Positions 48,657 to 58,807 of a DNA stretch of 64,000 nt are shown one piece after another. Both the position numbers and the translations under genes were made by a program. The stretch's first letter is position 1; every line of letters begins with the position of its first letter. This DNA is from Bradyrhizobiaceae bacterium (GTDB lineage: Bacteria > Pseudomonadota > Alphaproteobacteria > Rhizobiales > Xanthobacteraceae). Below the pieces are notes generated by a model that was not told the origin of the DNA, searched no databases, and saw nothing but the letters and a program-made list of their open reading frames with translations. Where the stretch lies: positions 186,001-250,000 of the forward strand of contig RXJJ01000015.1 of NCBI GenBank assembly GCA_003963145.1. Reading direction: 5' to 3'.

Positions 48657-48884
48657 TTAGGCGGCCTTCTTCATCAGGCTCTCGATTGCGGTCTTGACCC
48701 ACGGATCGAGTCCTTCGCCGCCATGCTCGACATGGGCGAAGATTTTCTTGAGCATGCGCGGATCCCAGAACTTCTTGAGATGCTCCGCCGTGCCGGTCAC
48801 AGCGATCTCCCCGCCCTGGCTGTGGAAGAACTTGCCGATCTGGTTGGCCATGTAGACGAGTTTATCGTCACCGCTATGCGACAT
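48657..48884 (-). CDS. fdsD: Formate dehydrogenase delta subunit
   Basis: KLVYMANQIGKFFHSQGG...AEHLKKFWDPRMLKKIFAHVEHGGEGLDPWVKTAIESL; start set at MSHSGDD. Confidence 0.93.
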   Translation of the reverse strand: MSHSGDDKLVYMANQIGKFFHSQGGEIAVTGTAEHLKKFWDPRMLKKIFAHVEHGGEGLDPWVKTAIESLMKKAA

Positions 48885-49689
48885 TTGTAACTTCTCCGGA
48901 CGAAATGCGGTTTGTGTGCGTGAAAATCTCGAAGCCGTCGGCGCGGGCGATCGCCGCCAGCGTGATCCCGGCGCGATCGGCCATCTTGATGGCAAGGGCG
49001 GTCGGCGCCGAGACCGAAACGATGATGGATGCGCCCATCGCGGCGGTCTTCTGAACCATTTCAACCGACACGCGGCTGGTGAGAAGCACTGCGCCGCCGC
49101 TGGCAGCGACGCCTTTGCGGGCCAGCGCGCCGGCGAGCTTGTCGAGAGCATTATGCCGGCCGACGTCCTCGCGGATAGTCAGGATGCCGTTGTCGGGATG
49201 CCAGAACGCGGCGGCGTGAACCGCGCGGGTGAGGGTGTTCAGTTTCTGCAGCGGCTGAAGGCTCTGCATCGCCGTCATGATCTGTTGCGGCGTCACCGTG
49301 ATGCCGCTTCCGACAATGGCGACCGGCTTCATCGCCTCGGCGATGGAATCGATGCCGCACAGGCCGCAGCCGGTGGGACCGGCGAGGTGACGGCGCCGCT
49401 GCGCCAGCCGCTCGGCGTTGCGCTTGGCAAGCCACATGCGAAGCTCGATGCCTTCATCCTGCGGAACGATGTCGAGGGATTCGATGTCCGAGACGCTATC
49501 GATAATGCCTTCGGTCAGGCTGAAGCCGACGGCAAAGTCCTCGAGGTCCTGCGGCGTGCCCATCATCACCGCGTAGGTGCCGGCGTCGTAGGACAACGCC
49601 AGCGCCGTTTCCTCGGGAACGATCCGGTCGCCTTCGCTCAGGCCGCTGTCGCGCCAGATCTGGCGATGCGCTGTGACGACCGGGTCCAC
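48874..49689 (-). CDS. fdhD: Formate dehydrogenase accessory sulfurtransferase FdhD (FdsC)
   Basis: GPTGCGLCGIDSIAEA, ILTIREDVGRHNALDKLAGAL, LLTSRVSVEMVQKTAAMGASI. Confidence 0.95.
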   Translation of the reverse strand: MDPVVTAHRQIWRDSGLSEGDRIVPEETALALSYDAGTYAVMMGTPQDLEDFAVGFSLTEGIIDSVSDIESLDIVPQDEGIELRMWLAKRNAERLAQRRRHLAGPTGCGLCGIDSIAEAMKPVAIVGSGITVTPQQIMTAMQSLQPLQKLNTLTRAVHAAAFWHPDNGILTIREDVGRHNALDKLAGALARKGVAASGGAVLLTSRVSVEMVQKTAAMGASIIVSVSAPTALAIKMADRAGITLAAIARADGFEIFTHTNRISSGEVTNVA

Positions 49690-49692
49690 ACC

Positions 49693-52572
49693 TTACTCCG
49701 CTGCCTCGGCGTGCGGGGCGATACGGCGCGAACGCTCGGCGAACTCTTCGTAGGTCTTCTGCCATTCGCTCGGGCCGTTCGACGGCATGATCTGAACCGC
49801 GGTGACCTTGTATTCCGGACAATTGGTCGCCCAGTCCGAGAAGTCGGTGGTGACGACGTTGGCCTGCGTGTCCGGGTGATGGAACGTCGTGTAAACGACG
49901 CCCGGAGCCACGCGGTCGGTCACGAGGGCCCGGAGCGAGATTTCGCCGGCACGGCTGGTCAGCTTGGCCCAGTCGCCGTCACGGATGCCGCGCTCTTCCG
50001 CGTCATGCGGATGGATTTCGAGGCGATCCTCGGCGTGCCACATGACGTTGTCGGTGCGGCGGGTCTGCGCGCCGACATTGTACTGGCTGAGAATGCGGCC
50101 CGTGGTGAGCAGCAGCGGGAAGCGCGGTCCGACACGCTCGTCGGTCGGCACGTATTCGGTGATGACGAACTTGCCCTTGCCGCGCACGAAGCCGTTGATG
50201 TGCATGATCGGCGTGCCCTGCGGAGCCTTTTCGTTGCAGGGCCACTGCACCGAGCCGACTTCCTCGAGATATTTGAACGACACGCCCGCGAAGGTCGGGG
50301 TGAGGTGCGCGATCTCGTCCATGATCTGTGAGGGATGATCGTAGTGCATGTCGTAGCCCATCGCCTTGGCGAGGCGCAGGGTGATCTCCCAGTCGGCATA
50401 GCCGTTGCGCGGGCTCGTCACCTTGCGCACGAGCTGGATGCGGCGCTCGGCGTTGGTGAAGGTGCCGTCCTTCTCAAGGAAGGTCGAGCCGGGCAGGAAG
50501 ATGTGGGCGTAGTTCGCGGTCTCGTTGAGGAAGAGGTCCTGAACGATCACGCATTCCATCGCGCCGAGGCCGGCCGAGACGTGCTTGGTGTCTGGATCGG
50601 ACTGCAGAATGTCCTCGCCCTGCACGTAAAGGCCCTTGAAGGTGCCGTCGACGGCAGCGTCGAACATGTTGGGAATGCGCAGGCCCGGATCCTTGTCGAG
50701 CTTGACGTTCCAGGCGCTTTCGAACAGGTCGCGCACTTCCTGACCGGAGATATGGCGGTAGCCCGGCAGTTCGTGCGGGAACGAACCCATGTCGCAGGAG
50801 CCCTGCACGTTGTTCTGGCCGCGCAGCGGGTTCACGCCGACGCCGCGGCGGCCGATATTGCCGGTCGCCATCGCGAGGTTGGCGATGCCCATGACGGTGG
50901 TCGAGCCCTGGCTGTGCTCGGTGACGCCGAGGCCGTAATAGATCGCGCCATTGCCGCCTGTGGCGTAAAGGCGCGCGGCCTTGCGCAGTTCCTGCGGATC
51001 GACGCCGGTGAAGATCGCGGTCGCCTCGGGGCTGTTCTTGGGCTGGGCGACGAACTCGGCCCAGTCCTGGAACTCCTGCCAGTCGCAGCGTTCGCGGATG
51101 AACGCTTCGTTGTGCAGGCCTTCGGTGACGATCACATGCGCCAGCGCGGTGATGACGGCGACATTGGTGCCGGGCAGCAGCGCCAGATGGTGGTCGGCCT
51201 TGATGTGCGGCGAACGCACCAGATCGGTGCGGCGCGGATCGATCACGATCAGCTTGGCGCCTTCACGCAGGCGCTGCTTCATGCGCGAGCCGAACACCGG
51301 GTGAGCGTCGGTCGGGTTGGCACCCATGACGATGATGACATCCGACTCTTCAACGGAGTCGAAGTCCTGCGTGCCGGCGGAGGTGCCGAACGCCTGCGAC
51401 AGGCCATAGCCCGTGGGCGAATGACAGACGCGGGCGCAGGTGTCGACATTGTTGTTGCCGAAACCGGCGCGGATCAGCTTCTGCACCAGATAGGTTTCCT
51501 CGTTGGTGCAGCGCGAGGAGGTGATGCCGCCGATCGAGTTCTTGCCGTACTTGGCCTGGATGCGCTTGAACTCCGACGCCGCATAGGCGAACGCCTCGTC
51601 CCAGCTCACTTCCTGCCAGGGATCCTTGATGCTCTTGCGGATCATCGGGTTGAGGATGCGATCCTTGTGGTTGGTATAACCCCAGGCGAAGCGCCCCTTC
51701 ACGCAGGAATGGCCGCGGTTGGCCTTGCCGTCCTTCCACGGCACCATGCGCACGACTTCCTCGCCGCGCATTTCCGCCTTGAACGAGCAGCCGACGCCGC
51801 AATAGGCGCAGGTGGTGACCACCGAGTGCTCCGGCTGGCCGATTTCGATCACGGACTTCTCGGTCAGTGTCGCGGTCGGGCAGGCCTGTACGCAGGCGCC
51901 GCAGGACACGCATTCGGAGCCGATAAAGGCTTCCTGCATGCCGGGCGACACGCGGCTGTCGAAGCCACGGCCGGCAATGGTCAGCGCGAAAGTGCCCTGA
52001 ACGTCCTCGCAGGCACGCACGCAGCGCGAGCAGACGATGCACTTCGAGGGATCGTAGGTGAAATAGGGATTGGACTCGTCCTTCGGCATCCACTTGTCGT
52101 TGCCGTGGCCATCGGTTTTGGCGAACACATGGTTTTCGCCCTCGTAGCCGTAACGCACGTCGCGCAGGCCTACAGCGCCCGCCATGTCCTGCAATTCGCA
52201 ATCGCCGTTGGCGGCGCAGGTCAGGCAGTCGAGCGGGTGGTCGGAGATATAGAGTTCCATCACGCCCTTGCGAAGCTGCTTCAGGCGATCGGTCTGGGTC
52301 GAGACCACAAGGCCGTCCATCACCGGGGTGGTGCAGGAGGCGGGGGTTCCGGCGCGGCCCTTGATCTCGACGAGGCACATGCGGCAGGAGCCGAAGGCAT
52401 CGAGCATGTCGGTCGCGCAAAGCTTGGGGATCTGGGTGCCGAGTTCCATCGCGGCACGCATGATCGAGGTTCCCTCGGGAACGGTGACGGACTGCCCGTC
52501 GATGGTCAGGGTGACCATCTTCTCGGATTTGGAGAGCGGGGTTCCGTAGTCGACTTCATGAACCATGGACAT
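49693..52572 (-). CDS. fdsA: NAD-dependent formate dehydrogenase, alpha (Mo) subunit
   Basis: 2Fe-2S N-terminus, 4Fe-4S clusters (CIVCSRCVRACEDVQGTFAL, CVSCGACVQACPT), CAYCGVGCSFKAEM, CARVCHSPTGYGLSQAFGTSAGTQDF. Confidence 0.96.
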   Translation of the reverse strand: MSMVHEVDYGTPLSKSEKMVTLTIDGQSVTVPEGTSIMRAAMELGTQIPKLCATDMLDAFGSCRMCLVEIKGRAGTPASCTTPVMDGLVVSTQTDRLKQLRKGVMELYISDHPLDCLTCAANGDCELQDMAGAVGLRDVRYGYEGENHVFAKTDGHGNDKWMPKDESNPYFTYDPSKCIVCSRCVRACEDVQGTFALTIAGRGFDSRVSPGMQEAFIGSECVSCGACVQACPTATLTEKSVIEIGQPEHSVVTTCAYCGVGCSFKAEMRGEEVVRMVPWKDGKANRGHSCVKGRFAWGYTNHKDRILNPMIRKSIKDPWQEVSWDEAFAYAASEFKRIQAKYGKNSIGGITSSRCTNEETYLVQKLIRAGFGNNNVDTCARVCHSPTGYGLSQAFGTSAGTQDFDSVEESDVIIVMGANPTDAHPVFGSRMKQRLREGAKLIVIDPRRTDLVRSPHIKADHHLALLPGTNVAVITALAHVIVTEGLHNEAFIRERCDWQEFQDWAEFVAQPKNSPEATAIFTGVDPQELRKAARLYATGGNGAIYYGLGVTEHSQGSTTVMGIANLAMATGNIGRRGVGVNPLRGQNNVQGSCDMGSFPHELPGYRHISGQEVRDLFESAWNVKLDKDPGLRIPNMFDAAVDGTFKGLYVQGEDILQSDPDTKHVSAGLGAMECVIVQDLFLNETANYAHIFLPGSTFLEKDGTFTNAERRIQLVRKVTSPRNGYADWEITLRLAKAMGYDMHYDHPSQIMDEIAHLTPTFAGVSFKYLEEVGSVQWPCNEKAPQGTPIMHINGFVRGKGKFVITEYVPTDERVGPRFPLLLTTGRILSQYNVGAQTRRTDNVMWHAEDRLEIHPHDAEERGIRDGDWAKLTSRAGEISLRALVTDRVAPGVVYTTFHHPDTQANVVTTDFSDWATNCPEYKVTAVQIMPSNGPSEWQKTYEEFAERSRRIAPHAEAAE

Positions 52573-52585
52573 GGGCGGATCCTTC

Positions 52586-54145
52586 CTACTCTGCGGCTTG
52601 CATACGCGTGGGCGTTGCGCCGAAATCTTCTGGGAAATGCTTCAGGGCACTCATCACCGGGTACGGAGTAAAACCTCCGAGCGCACACAGAGAGCCGAAT
52701 TTCATCGTATTACATAAGTCTTCGAGAACAGTTAGGTTCTGCGGCCGGCGCTCGCCAGCCCTGATCTTATCGATGGTTTCGACGCCGCGGGTAGAGCCGA
52801 TGCGGCAGGGCGTGCATTTGCCGCAGGATTCGATGGCGCAGAACTCCATGGCGAACCGGGCCTGCTTGGACATGTCCACGGTGTCGTCGAACACCACGAT
52901 GCCGCCATGGCCGATCAGGCCGTCGCGCGCGGCGAAGGCTTCGTAGTCGAACGGGGTGTCGAACAAGGCACGCGGGAAATAGGCACCGAGCGGGCCGCCG
53001 ACCTGCACCGCGCGGACAGGCCGGCCGCTGGCCGTGCCGCCGCCGATGCCGTCGACCAGTTCGCCGAGCGTGATGCCGAACGCGATTTCGTAAAGGCCGC
53101 CATGCTTGATGTTGCCGGCGAGCTGGATCGGCATGGTGCCGCGCGAACGTCCCATGCCGTAATCGGCGTATTTTTGCGCGCCGCCTTCTTCGAGGATGTA
53201 GGGGATCGTCACCAGCGACAGCACGTTGTTGATGACGGTCGGCTTGCCGAACAGGCCGTGATGCGCCGGCAGCGGCGGCTTGGCGCGCACGAGGCCGCGG
53301 CGGCCTTCGAGGCTTTCCAGCAGCGAGGTTTCCTCGCCGCAGACGTAAGCGCCGGCGCCGACGCGCACATCCATGTCGAAGGTGAAGTCCGACTTGCAGA
53401 CGTTCTTGCCGAGATAGCCGGCGCGCCGCGCCGTCACGATGGCTTCCCGCAACGCCTGGATGGCGTGCGGATATTCGGAGCGGATATAGACATAGCCACG
53501 GGTCGCGCCGACGGCGATGCCCGCGATGGTCATGCCCTCGATCAGCAGGAAGGGATCGCCTTCGATGATCATGCGATCGGCGAAGGTACCGCTGTCGCCT
53601 TCGTCGCCGTTACAGACGATGTATTTCTGGTCGGCCTTGGTCTGGGCGACGGTGGTCCATTTGATGGCGGTCGGGAAACCCGCGCCGCCGCGGCCGCGCA
53701 GGCCCGAGGTTTTGACGTCGGCGAGAATACCTTCCGCGCCAAGGGTCAGAGCCCGCGTGAGGCCCTTGTAGCCGCCATGAGCGATGTAGTCATCGAGCGA
53801 GCGTGGATCGATCACGCCGCAACGAGCGAAGGTCAGACGATTTTGATTCTTGAGCCAGGGAATTTCGTCCGCGACACCGTGCCGCAAGGGATGCTGGCCG
53901 TCACCCACAGCCGCGTCGAGCAGCGAGGGCACGTCTTCGAGGGTCACCGGCCCGTAGGCGACTCGGCCCTTCGGCGTTGCAACCTCGACCATCGGCTCCA
54001 GCCACAGCAAGCCGCGCGAGCCGTTGCGGACGATTTCGAGGTCGAGCTTGCGTTTCCCGGCAAGGGCCGCGAACGCCTCCGCGATCTCGTCGGAGCCGCA
54101 GGCCACCGCCGCTGCATCGATGGGAACATAGATGCGAAGGGTCAT
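52586..54145 (-). CDS. fdsB: NAD-dependent formate dehydrogenase, beta (FMN/NAD) subunit
   Basis: LRGRGGAGFPTAIKWTTVAQTKADQKYIVCNGDEGDSGTFADR; ESCGKCTPCRIGSTRGVE. Confidence 0.96.
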   Translation of the reverse strand: MTLRIYVPIDAAAVACGSDEIAEAFAALAGKRKLDLEIVRNGSRGLLWLEPMVEVATPKGRVAYGPVTLEDVPSLLDAAVGDGQHPLRHGVADEIPWLKNQNRLTFARCGVIDPRSLDDYIAHGGYKGLTRALTLGAEGILADVKTSGLRGRGGAGFPTAIKWTTVAQTKADQKYIVCNGDEGDSGTFADRMIIEGDPFLLIEGMTIAGIAVGATRGYVYIRSEYPHAIQALREAIVTARRAGYLGKNVCKSDFTFDMDVRVGAGAYVCGEETSLLESLEGRRGLVRAKPPLPAHHGLFGKPTVINNVLSLVTIPYILEEGGAQKYADYGMGRSRGTMPIQLAGNIKHGGLYEIAFGITLGELVDGIGGGTASGRPVRAVQVGGPLGAYFPRALFDTPFDYEAFAARDGLIGHGGIVVFDDTVDMSKQARFAMEFCAIESCGKCTPCRIGSTRGVETIDKIRAGERRPQNLTVLEDLCNTMKFGSLCALGGFTPYPVMSALKHFPEDFGATPTRMQAAE

Positions 54146-54615
54146 CGGCGCGCCTCCGTGAGCAAGGTCTTGAGGCGCTTTTCATCGACCCGGCCGACGA
54201 TCTTGCCGTCCAGCATCGCGGAGGGGGCAGTGGCGCAAAGACCGAGGCAGTAGATGTGCTCAAGCGTGACCTGACCGTCGCCGGTCGTTTCTCCAGCCTT
54301 GATTCCCAAGGCTTTTTCGGCCTCGTCGAGAATTTTCTCGCTGCCCATGGACTGGCAGGCTTCGGCGGCGCACAGCTTCAGAACGTGCTTGCCAGCCGGC
54401 TTGTGACGGAAGTCATGATAAAAGGTGAAAACGCCATGCACTTCGGCGCGCGAGATGTTCAGCGCCTTGGCGATCATCGGTTCGGCTTCCTGCGGGATGT
54501 AACCGAACGCCTCCTGGAGGGCGTGCAGGATGGGCATCGCGGGCCCTTCAAGGCCCTTGTGCTCGTCTATAATTTCGGCAGCGCGCTCAGCGCTCCAAGG
54601 CTCATAAGTCGCCAT
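54142..54615 (-). CDS. fdsG: NAD-dependent formate dehydrogenase, gamma (2Fe-2S) subunit
   Basis: NuoE-like: HALQEAFGYIPQEAEPMIAKALNISRAEVHGVFTFYHDF, LCAAEACQSMGSE, YCLGLCATAPSAMLDGK; a longer start at 54636 is possible. Confidence 0.95.
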   Translation of the reverse strand: MATYEPWSAERAAEIIDEHKGLEGPAMPILHALQEAFGYIPQEAEPMIAKALNISRAEVHGVFTFYHDFRHKPAGKHVLKLCAAEACQSMGSEKILDEAEKALGIKAGETTGDGQVTLEHIYCLGLCATAPSAMLDGKIVGRVDEKRLKTLLTEARR

Positions 54616-54699
54616 ATGCGAACCATTCTCATTCAAGAAACTAGTCTAACACTTGGGGCCTAAACTGGTATTCAATCAAGACGGCAGTTGACATGCTGC

Positions 54700-54716
54700 G
54701 ATAGCAAAATCCTATC
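54700..54716. promoter_or_regulatory. Candidate LysR-type operator (GATAG-N7-CTATC, contains T-N11-A) upstream of fdsG
   Basis: GATAGCAAAATCCTATC perfect 5-7-5 inverted repeat in the gap between the lysR gene and fdsG. Confidence 0.65.
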
Positions 54717-54739
54717 AGGCATACGGACCTGGATATCGG

Positions 54740-55666
54740 TCAGCGGCGCGCCGATTCCGTCGCCGCGCGGCCGGGTTCCGCCAGGGTCTTGGACAGGTGG
54801 CGTGCGATATCGACCAACGCCGCAGTCATGGCGGTCATCGGCTCCCGCTGCGGCACCACCAGACCGATGGATTGGGCGCTGTCGGGCTCCATAATCGGGA
54901 TGGACCGGACATTCTCCGTCAGCCCAAGGGACTCGGCAAGCAAGGCGGGCATCACGCTGGCCCATTTGCCGGTCCGGACGTGGGAAAACAGCACGATCAT
55001 GGAATTGGATTCGAGGGTCGGGGAGACCGCTACACCGGCCCTGAACAGCATCTGATCGATGATGCGGCGGTTCTGCATGTCCGGCGTCAGCAGGCAGAGC
55101 GGAATCTTGGCGATTTCCGCCCATGTCACCGTTTCCCGGTCGCCGAGCTCGCTGTCGGCTGCCGTCAGCAGGCGGTATTGCTCGAAATAAAGCGGCACGC
55201 GGTTGACGTTTCCGATCGGCTCGTTGTCGAGATAGGTGAGGCCGGCATCGACCTCGAGATTTTCGAGCAGGCGCAGGATTTCGGTCGATGTGCGCGAGAC
55301 GATGGTGAAACGCACACCCGGATGGCGCGCGCGAAACGGCGTCGTCAGCGCCGCCGTCATCGCCAGTGCGGTCGGGATCGCGGCAATCCGCATGTGTCCG
55401 ACCAGGCCGTTTTTGAGCGTCTCGAGGTCCTCGCGCATGGCGCGGGAATCGCCGACGATGCGCCGCGCCCAGACCAGCACGCGCTCGCCTTCCGGGGTGA
55501 AGCCTTGAAACCGCGAGCCGCGGTTGACGAGCAGGGTTCCGAACGAATCCTCAAGCTGCTTGATCGCCGCCGACAAAGTCGGCTGGCTGACATTGCTGGC
55601 CTCGGCCGCACGCCCGAAGTGCTCTTCGCGCGCCAATGCCAGCAGGAATTCGAGCTTGTCGATCAT
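54740..55666 (-). CDS. LysR-family transcriptional regulator, probable regulator of fds
   Basis: LEFLLALAREEHFGRAAEASNVSQPTLSAAIKQLEDSFGTLLVNRGSRFQGFTPEGERVL. Confidence 0.94.
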   Translation of the reverse strand: MIDKLEFLLALAREEHFGRAAEASNVSQPTLSAAIKQLEDSFGTLLVNRGSRFQGFTPEGERVLVWARRIVGDSRAMREDLETLKNGLVGHMRIAAIPTALAMTAALTTPFRARHPGVRFTIVSRTSTEILRLLENLEVDAGLTYLDNEPIGNVNRVPLYFEQYRLLTAADSELGDRETVTWAEIAKIPLCLLTPDMQNRRIIDQMLFRAGVAVSPTLESNSMIVLFSHVRTGKWASVMPALLAESLGLTENVRSIPIMEPDSAQSIGLVVPQREPMTAMTAALVDIARHLSKTLAEPGRAATESARR

Positions 55667-55772
55667 AAAATATCCGCTTCCCCCGCGCGCTTCTTGGTTT
55701 TCAGCTTCTCTGCACGATTAGAGGCAATGTTCCAAAGCAGAGTCAAATGCCGTGGCCGCCTGCAATGACCCC

Positions 55773-55795
55773 TTGAATGATCCATTGAATGATCC
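55773..55795. repeat. Tandem direct repeat TTGAATGATCC x2 in the lysR-hpnB intergenic region
   Basis: TTGAATGATCC (55773-55783), A, TTGAATGATCC (55785-55795). Confidence 0.75.
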
Positions 55796-55924
55796 TTGGG
55801 CCGGAGGCCGGTTGTCGCGCCTTTCGCGGAGGTCTTATGCGCGCCGCCGTGCTGGAATTGCCTCGGGTTCGGCGTTAGAGGACTGGTCGTCGATTTTGCG
55901 ACCCATTAGCTGAAAGAGTTCGCC

Positions 55925-57097
55925 TTGCTGCCCGCGCTGTCTCTCGTCCTCGCCGCCCTCGCACTGGCGATCTGGATCTATCTGCTGCTGGGGCGCGGCG
56001 GGTTCTGGCTGACCCCGAAATACGACGATCTGCAGCCGCAGCCGGCCGCCGCCTCGTGGCCGCCGCTCGTTGCGGTGGTGCCGGCGCGCAACGAGGCCGA
56101 GAGCATAGAAGACTGCGTCACCTCGCTTCTTCAGCAGCCCTATCCGGGGCAATTTTCGATGGTCCTGATCGACGACCAGAGCAGCGACGGCACCGCTGAA
56201 CTCGCACGCCGCGCGGCCTCCGCGATCGGCGCAGCGAGCAGGCTGACGGTACTCACGGGCCGTGAATTGCCGTCCGGCTGGACGGGCAAGATGTGGGCTG
56301 TGCAGCAGGGGCTCGATCATGTCACGAGCGAGGCCACTCAACCGCAATTCGTGCTGCTGACCGACGCCGACATCGTGTATTCCGGCGACGTTGTGATGCG
56401 CCTCGTCGCGCGCGCGCAGGCCAGGAATCTGGCGATGGCCTCGATCATGGCCAAGCTTCGCTGCGTCAGTTTTGCCGAACGGTTTCTGATCCCGGCATTC
56501 ATTTTCTTCTTCGAGATGCTTTATCCGTTTTCGTGGGTGGCGCAGGCCAGTCGCAGCACCGCCGCCGCGGCGGGAGGCTGTATTCTGGCGCGCTGGAGCG
56601 CTCTGCAAAACATCGGCGGTATCTCCTCGATCCGCGGCGCGCTGATCGACGATTGCGCGCTTGGCGCAAAGCTGAAAACGCAGGGGCCGGTGTGGCTCGG
56701 CCTCTCGAACCACGTCCGCAGCGTGCGCCCCTCCGATCGTATCGAGCAGGTGGGGCGGATGATTTCGCGCTCCGCCTTCGCGCAGCTTCGCTACTCCTTT
56801 ACGATCCTGTTCGGGGTGATGGCGGCGATGACGCTCGTTTTCCTCGTTCCGGTCTTTTTCACGCTGTTCGGCCACGGAATTAACCGTGTGTTTGCAGGCA
56901 CTTGCTGGCTGCTGATGGCGCTCGCCTTCCAGCCGACGCTGCGTTATTATGAGCAATCCCCGTTTTGGGGCCTGGCCCTTCCCGCAATTGCATCGGCTTA
57001 CATGGTGTTCACGATCAATTCCGCTTATCAGCATTTCCGCGGCCGTGGCGGATTATGGAAGGGCCGCGTCCAGGCCAACGTCTCGCGGTCCCAATGA
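55925..57097 (+). CDS. hpnB: Hopanoid-associated glycosyltransferase HpnB
   Basis: GT2: VPARNEAESIEDCVTSLLQQPYPGQFSMVLIDDQSSDGTAEL, ELPSGWTGKMWAVQQG, RSTAAAAGGCILARWSAL; precedes hpnC-E. Start appears to be TTG and is uncertain. Confidence 0.92.
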   Translation: MLPALSLVLAALALAIWIYLLLGRGGFWLTPKYDDLQPQPAAASWPPLVAVVPARNEAESIEDCVTSLLQQPYPGQFSMVLIDDQSSDGTAELARRAASAIGAASRLTVLTGRELPSGWTGKMWAVQQGLDHVTSEATQPQFVLLTDADIVYSGDVVMRLVARAQARNLAMASIMAKLRCVSFAERFLIPAFIFFFEMLYPFSWVAQASRSTAAAAGGCILARWSALQNIGGISSIRGALIDDCALGAKLKTQGPVWLGLSNHVRSVRPSDRIEQVGRMISRSAFAQLRYSFTILFGVMAAMTLVFLVPVFFTLFGHGINRVFAGTCWLLMALAFQPTLRYYEQSPFWGLALPAIASAYMVFTINSAYQHFRGRGGLWKGRVQANVSRSQ

Positions 57098-57972
57098 CCA
57101 GTTCCGGCGAGCTGCGTTCCGGCAAAAGTCACAAGGATGAGAATTTTCCAGTCGCGTCCTGGATCATTCATCCGCGCCACCGCGCGCTGATTCTTGCTTT
57201 CTACAATTTCGTCCGCACCGGCGACGATATCGCCGATCATCCGACGCTGCCGGCGCAGGAAAAACTCGACCGTCTGGATCAGCTCGATGCCGAATTGCTC
57301 GGCAAGGGCGACAGCCAGCCCGAAGCCGTGACGCTGCGGGCCGCGCTCGCGGAGCGCGGGATGTCTCCCAAACACGCGCGCGATCTGCTCGACGCATTTC
57401 GTCTCGATGTCACCAAGCTGCGATACGAGAACTGGGATGACCTGATCCATTATTGTTCTTTGTCGGCGATGCCGGTGGGCCGTTTCATGCTTGATGTTCA
57501 CGGCGAGGACCGCTCGACCTGGAAGGCATCCGACGCGATCTGCGCGGCGCTTCAGATCAACAACCATCTGCAGGATTGCGGCAAGGACTATCGCGCGCTC
57601 GATCGTGTTTATGTGCCGCTCGACGCCATGAAGGCCGCCGGTGCGAGCGTTGAGATGCTGGGCGAAAGCCGCGCGACGCCCGCGCTGCTGAAGTGTCTCC
57701 AGGGTCTCGCGGTCCGAAACGAGGCTCTGTTGCATGAAGGCCGCTCGCTCGCGGGCGAGGTGAAGGACACCCGTTTCGCCATCGAGGTCGGCGTGATCGA
57801 GACGTTTGCCGAGCGGATCGTCAATCTTCTCAAGGTGCGCGATCCGCTCAGCGAGAATGTTCATCTTTCCAAAGGGCAGATGGCCGGCATAGCCTTTGCG
57901 GTTCTCGCGCGCGGTCTCTACCGGCGCGCGACCGGCCAGACGCCGTTTCCCCGGCTTTCCGCAGGCGCGTGA
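57094..57972 (+). CDS. hpnC: Hopanoid biosynthesis protein HpnC (hydroxysqualene synthase)
   Basis: ENFPVASWIIHPRHRALILAFYNFVRTGDDIADHPTL; 4-bp overlap with hpnB. Confidence 0.95.
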   Translation: MTSSGELRSGKSHKDENFPVASWIIHPRHRALILAFYNFVRTGDDIADHPTLPAQEKLDRLDQLDAELLGKGDSQPEAVTLRAALAERGMSPKHARDLLDAFRLDVTKLRYENWDDLIHYCSLSAMPVGRFMLDVHGEDRSTWKASDAICAALQINNHLQDCGKDYRALDRVYVPLDAMKAAGASVEMLGESRATPALLKCLQGLAVRNEALLHEGRSLAGEVKDTRFAIEVGVIETFAERIVNLLKVRDPLSENVHLSKGQMAGIAFAVLARGLYRRATGQTPFPRLSAGA

Positions 57973-57979
57973 TTCCCTC

Positions 57980-58807
57980 ATGAGCGAAGCGACAACAACT
58001 CCGGCCAGTGTGGCCTCGGGCAGTTCGTTCTACGCTGCCATGAAGATCCTGCCGCCTGCGCAGCGCGACGCGATGTTTCACATCTACAGCTTCTGCCGCA
58101 AGGTCGATGACATCGCGGATTCGGAAGGGCCGCGCGGCGAGCGCCTCGCCGCGCTCGATCAATGGCGCAAGGATATCGACGCGCTCTATGCCGGACATCC
58201 GACGCCGCGCGTGCGCGATTATGCGGAGCCCGTGAAACAATACGGGCTGAAGCGCGACGACTTCATTGCCATCATCGACGGCATGGAAATGGATATTCCC
58301 TCCGACATCCGCGCGCCGGATGCCGCGACGCTCGATCTGTATTGCGACCGCGTTGCGAGCGCGGTGGGACGGCTCTCGGTCCGTGTGTTCGGTATGCCGG
58401 ACGCTGACGGCATTCTGCTCGCTCATCATCTCGGGCGTGCGCTGCAGCTCACCAACATTTTGCGCGACATCGACGAAGACGCCGGCATCGGCCGGCTCTA
58501 TCTGCCGCGCGAGCTTTTGAATGCCGCCGGCATCAATTCGACCGATCCGGATGTCGTTCGACTCGACCCGAATTTGCCGAAGGCATGTCTGCCGCTGGCG
58601 GAGCAGGCGCGCGAACATTTCAGGAGGGCTGACGAGATCATGGCGCGCAATTCCCGCAGCGCCGTGCGCGCGCCGCGCATCATGGGCAAGTATTACGGCG
58701 CGATTTTCAATAAGCTCTTGGCGCGCGGTTTCGCCCTGCCGCGTGCGCCCGTCAAGGTGAGCAAGGCCGCGAAAATGTATATCGTATTGAGATACGCTTT
58801 TATCTGA
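57980..58807 (+). CDS. hpnD: Presqualene diphosphate synthase HpnD
   Basis: SSFYAAMKILPPAQRDAMFHIYSFCRKVDDIADSEG, LTNILRDIDEDAGIGRLYLPREL. Confidence 0.95.
   Translation: MSEATTTPASVASGSSFYAAMKILPPAQRDAMFHIYSFCRKVDDIADSEGPRGERLAALDQWRKDIDALYAGHPTPRVRDYAEPVKQYGLKRDDFIAIIDGMEMDIPSDIRAPDAATLDLYCDRVASAVGRLSVRVFGMPDADGILLAHHLGRALQLTNILRDIDEDAGIGRLYLPRELLNAAGINSTDPDVVRLDPNLPKACLPLAEQAREHFRRADEIMARNSRSAVRAPRIMGKYYGAIFNKLLARGFALPRAPVKVSKAAKMYIVLRYAFI

Noticed and set aside
50335-52671. 778-aa ORF antisense to fdsA
   Set aside because: Shadow of fdsA codons; no recognisable domain.
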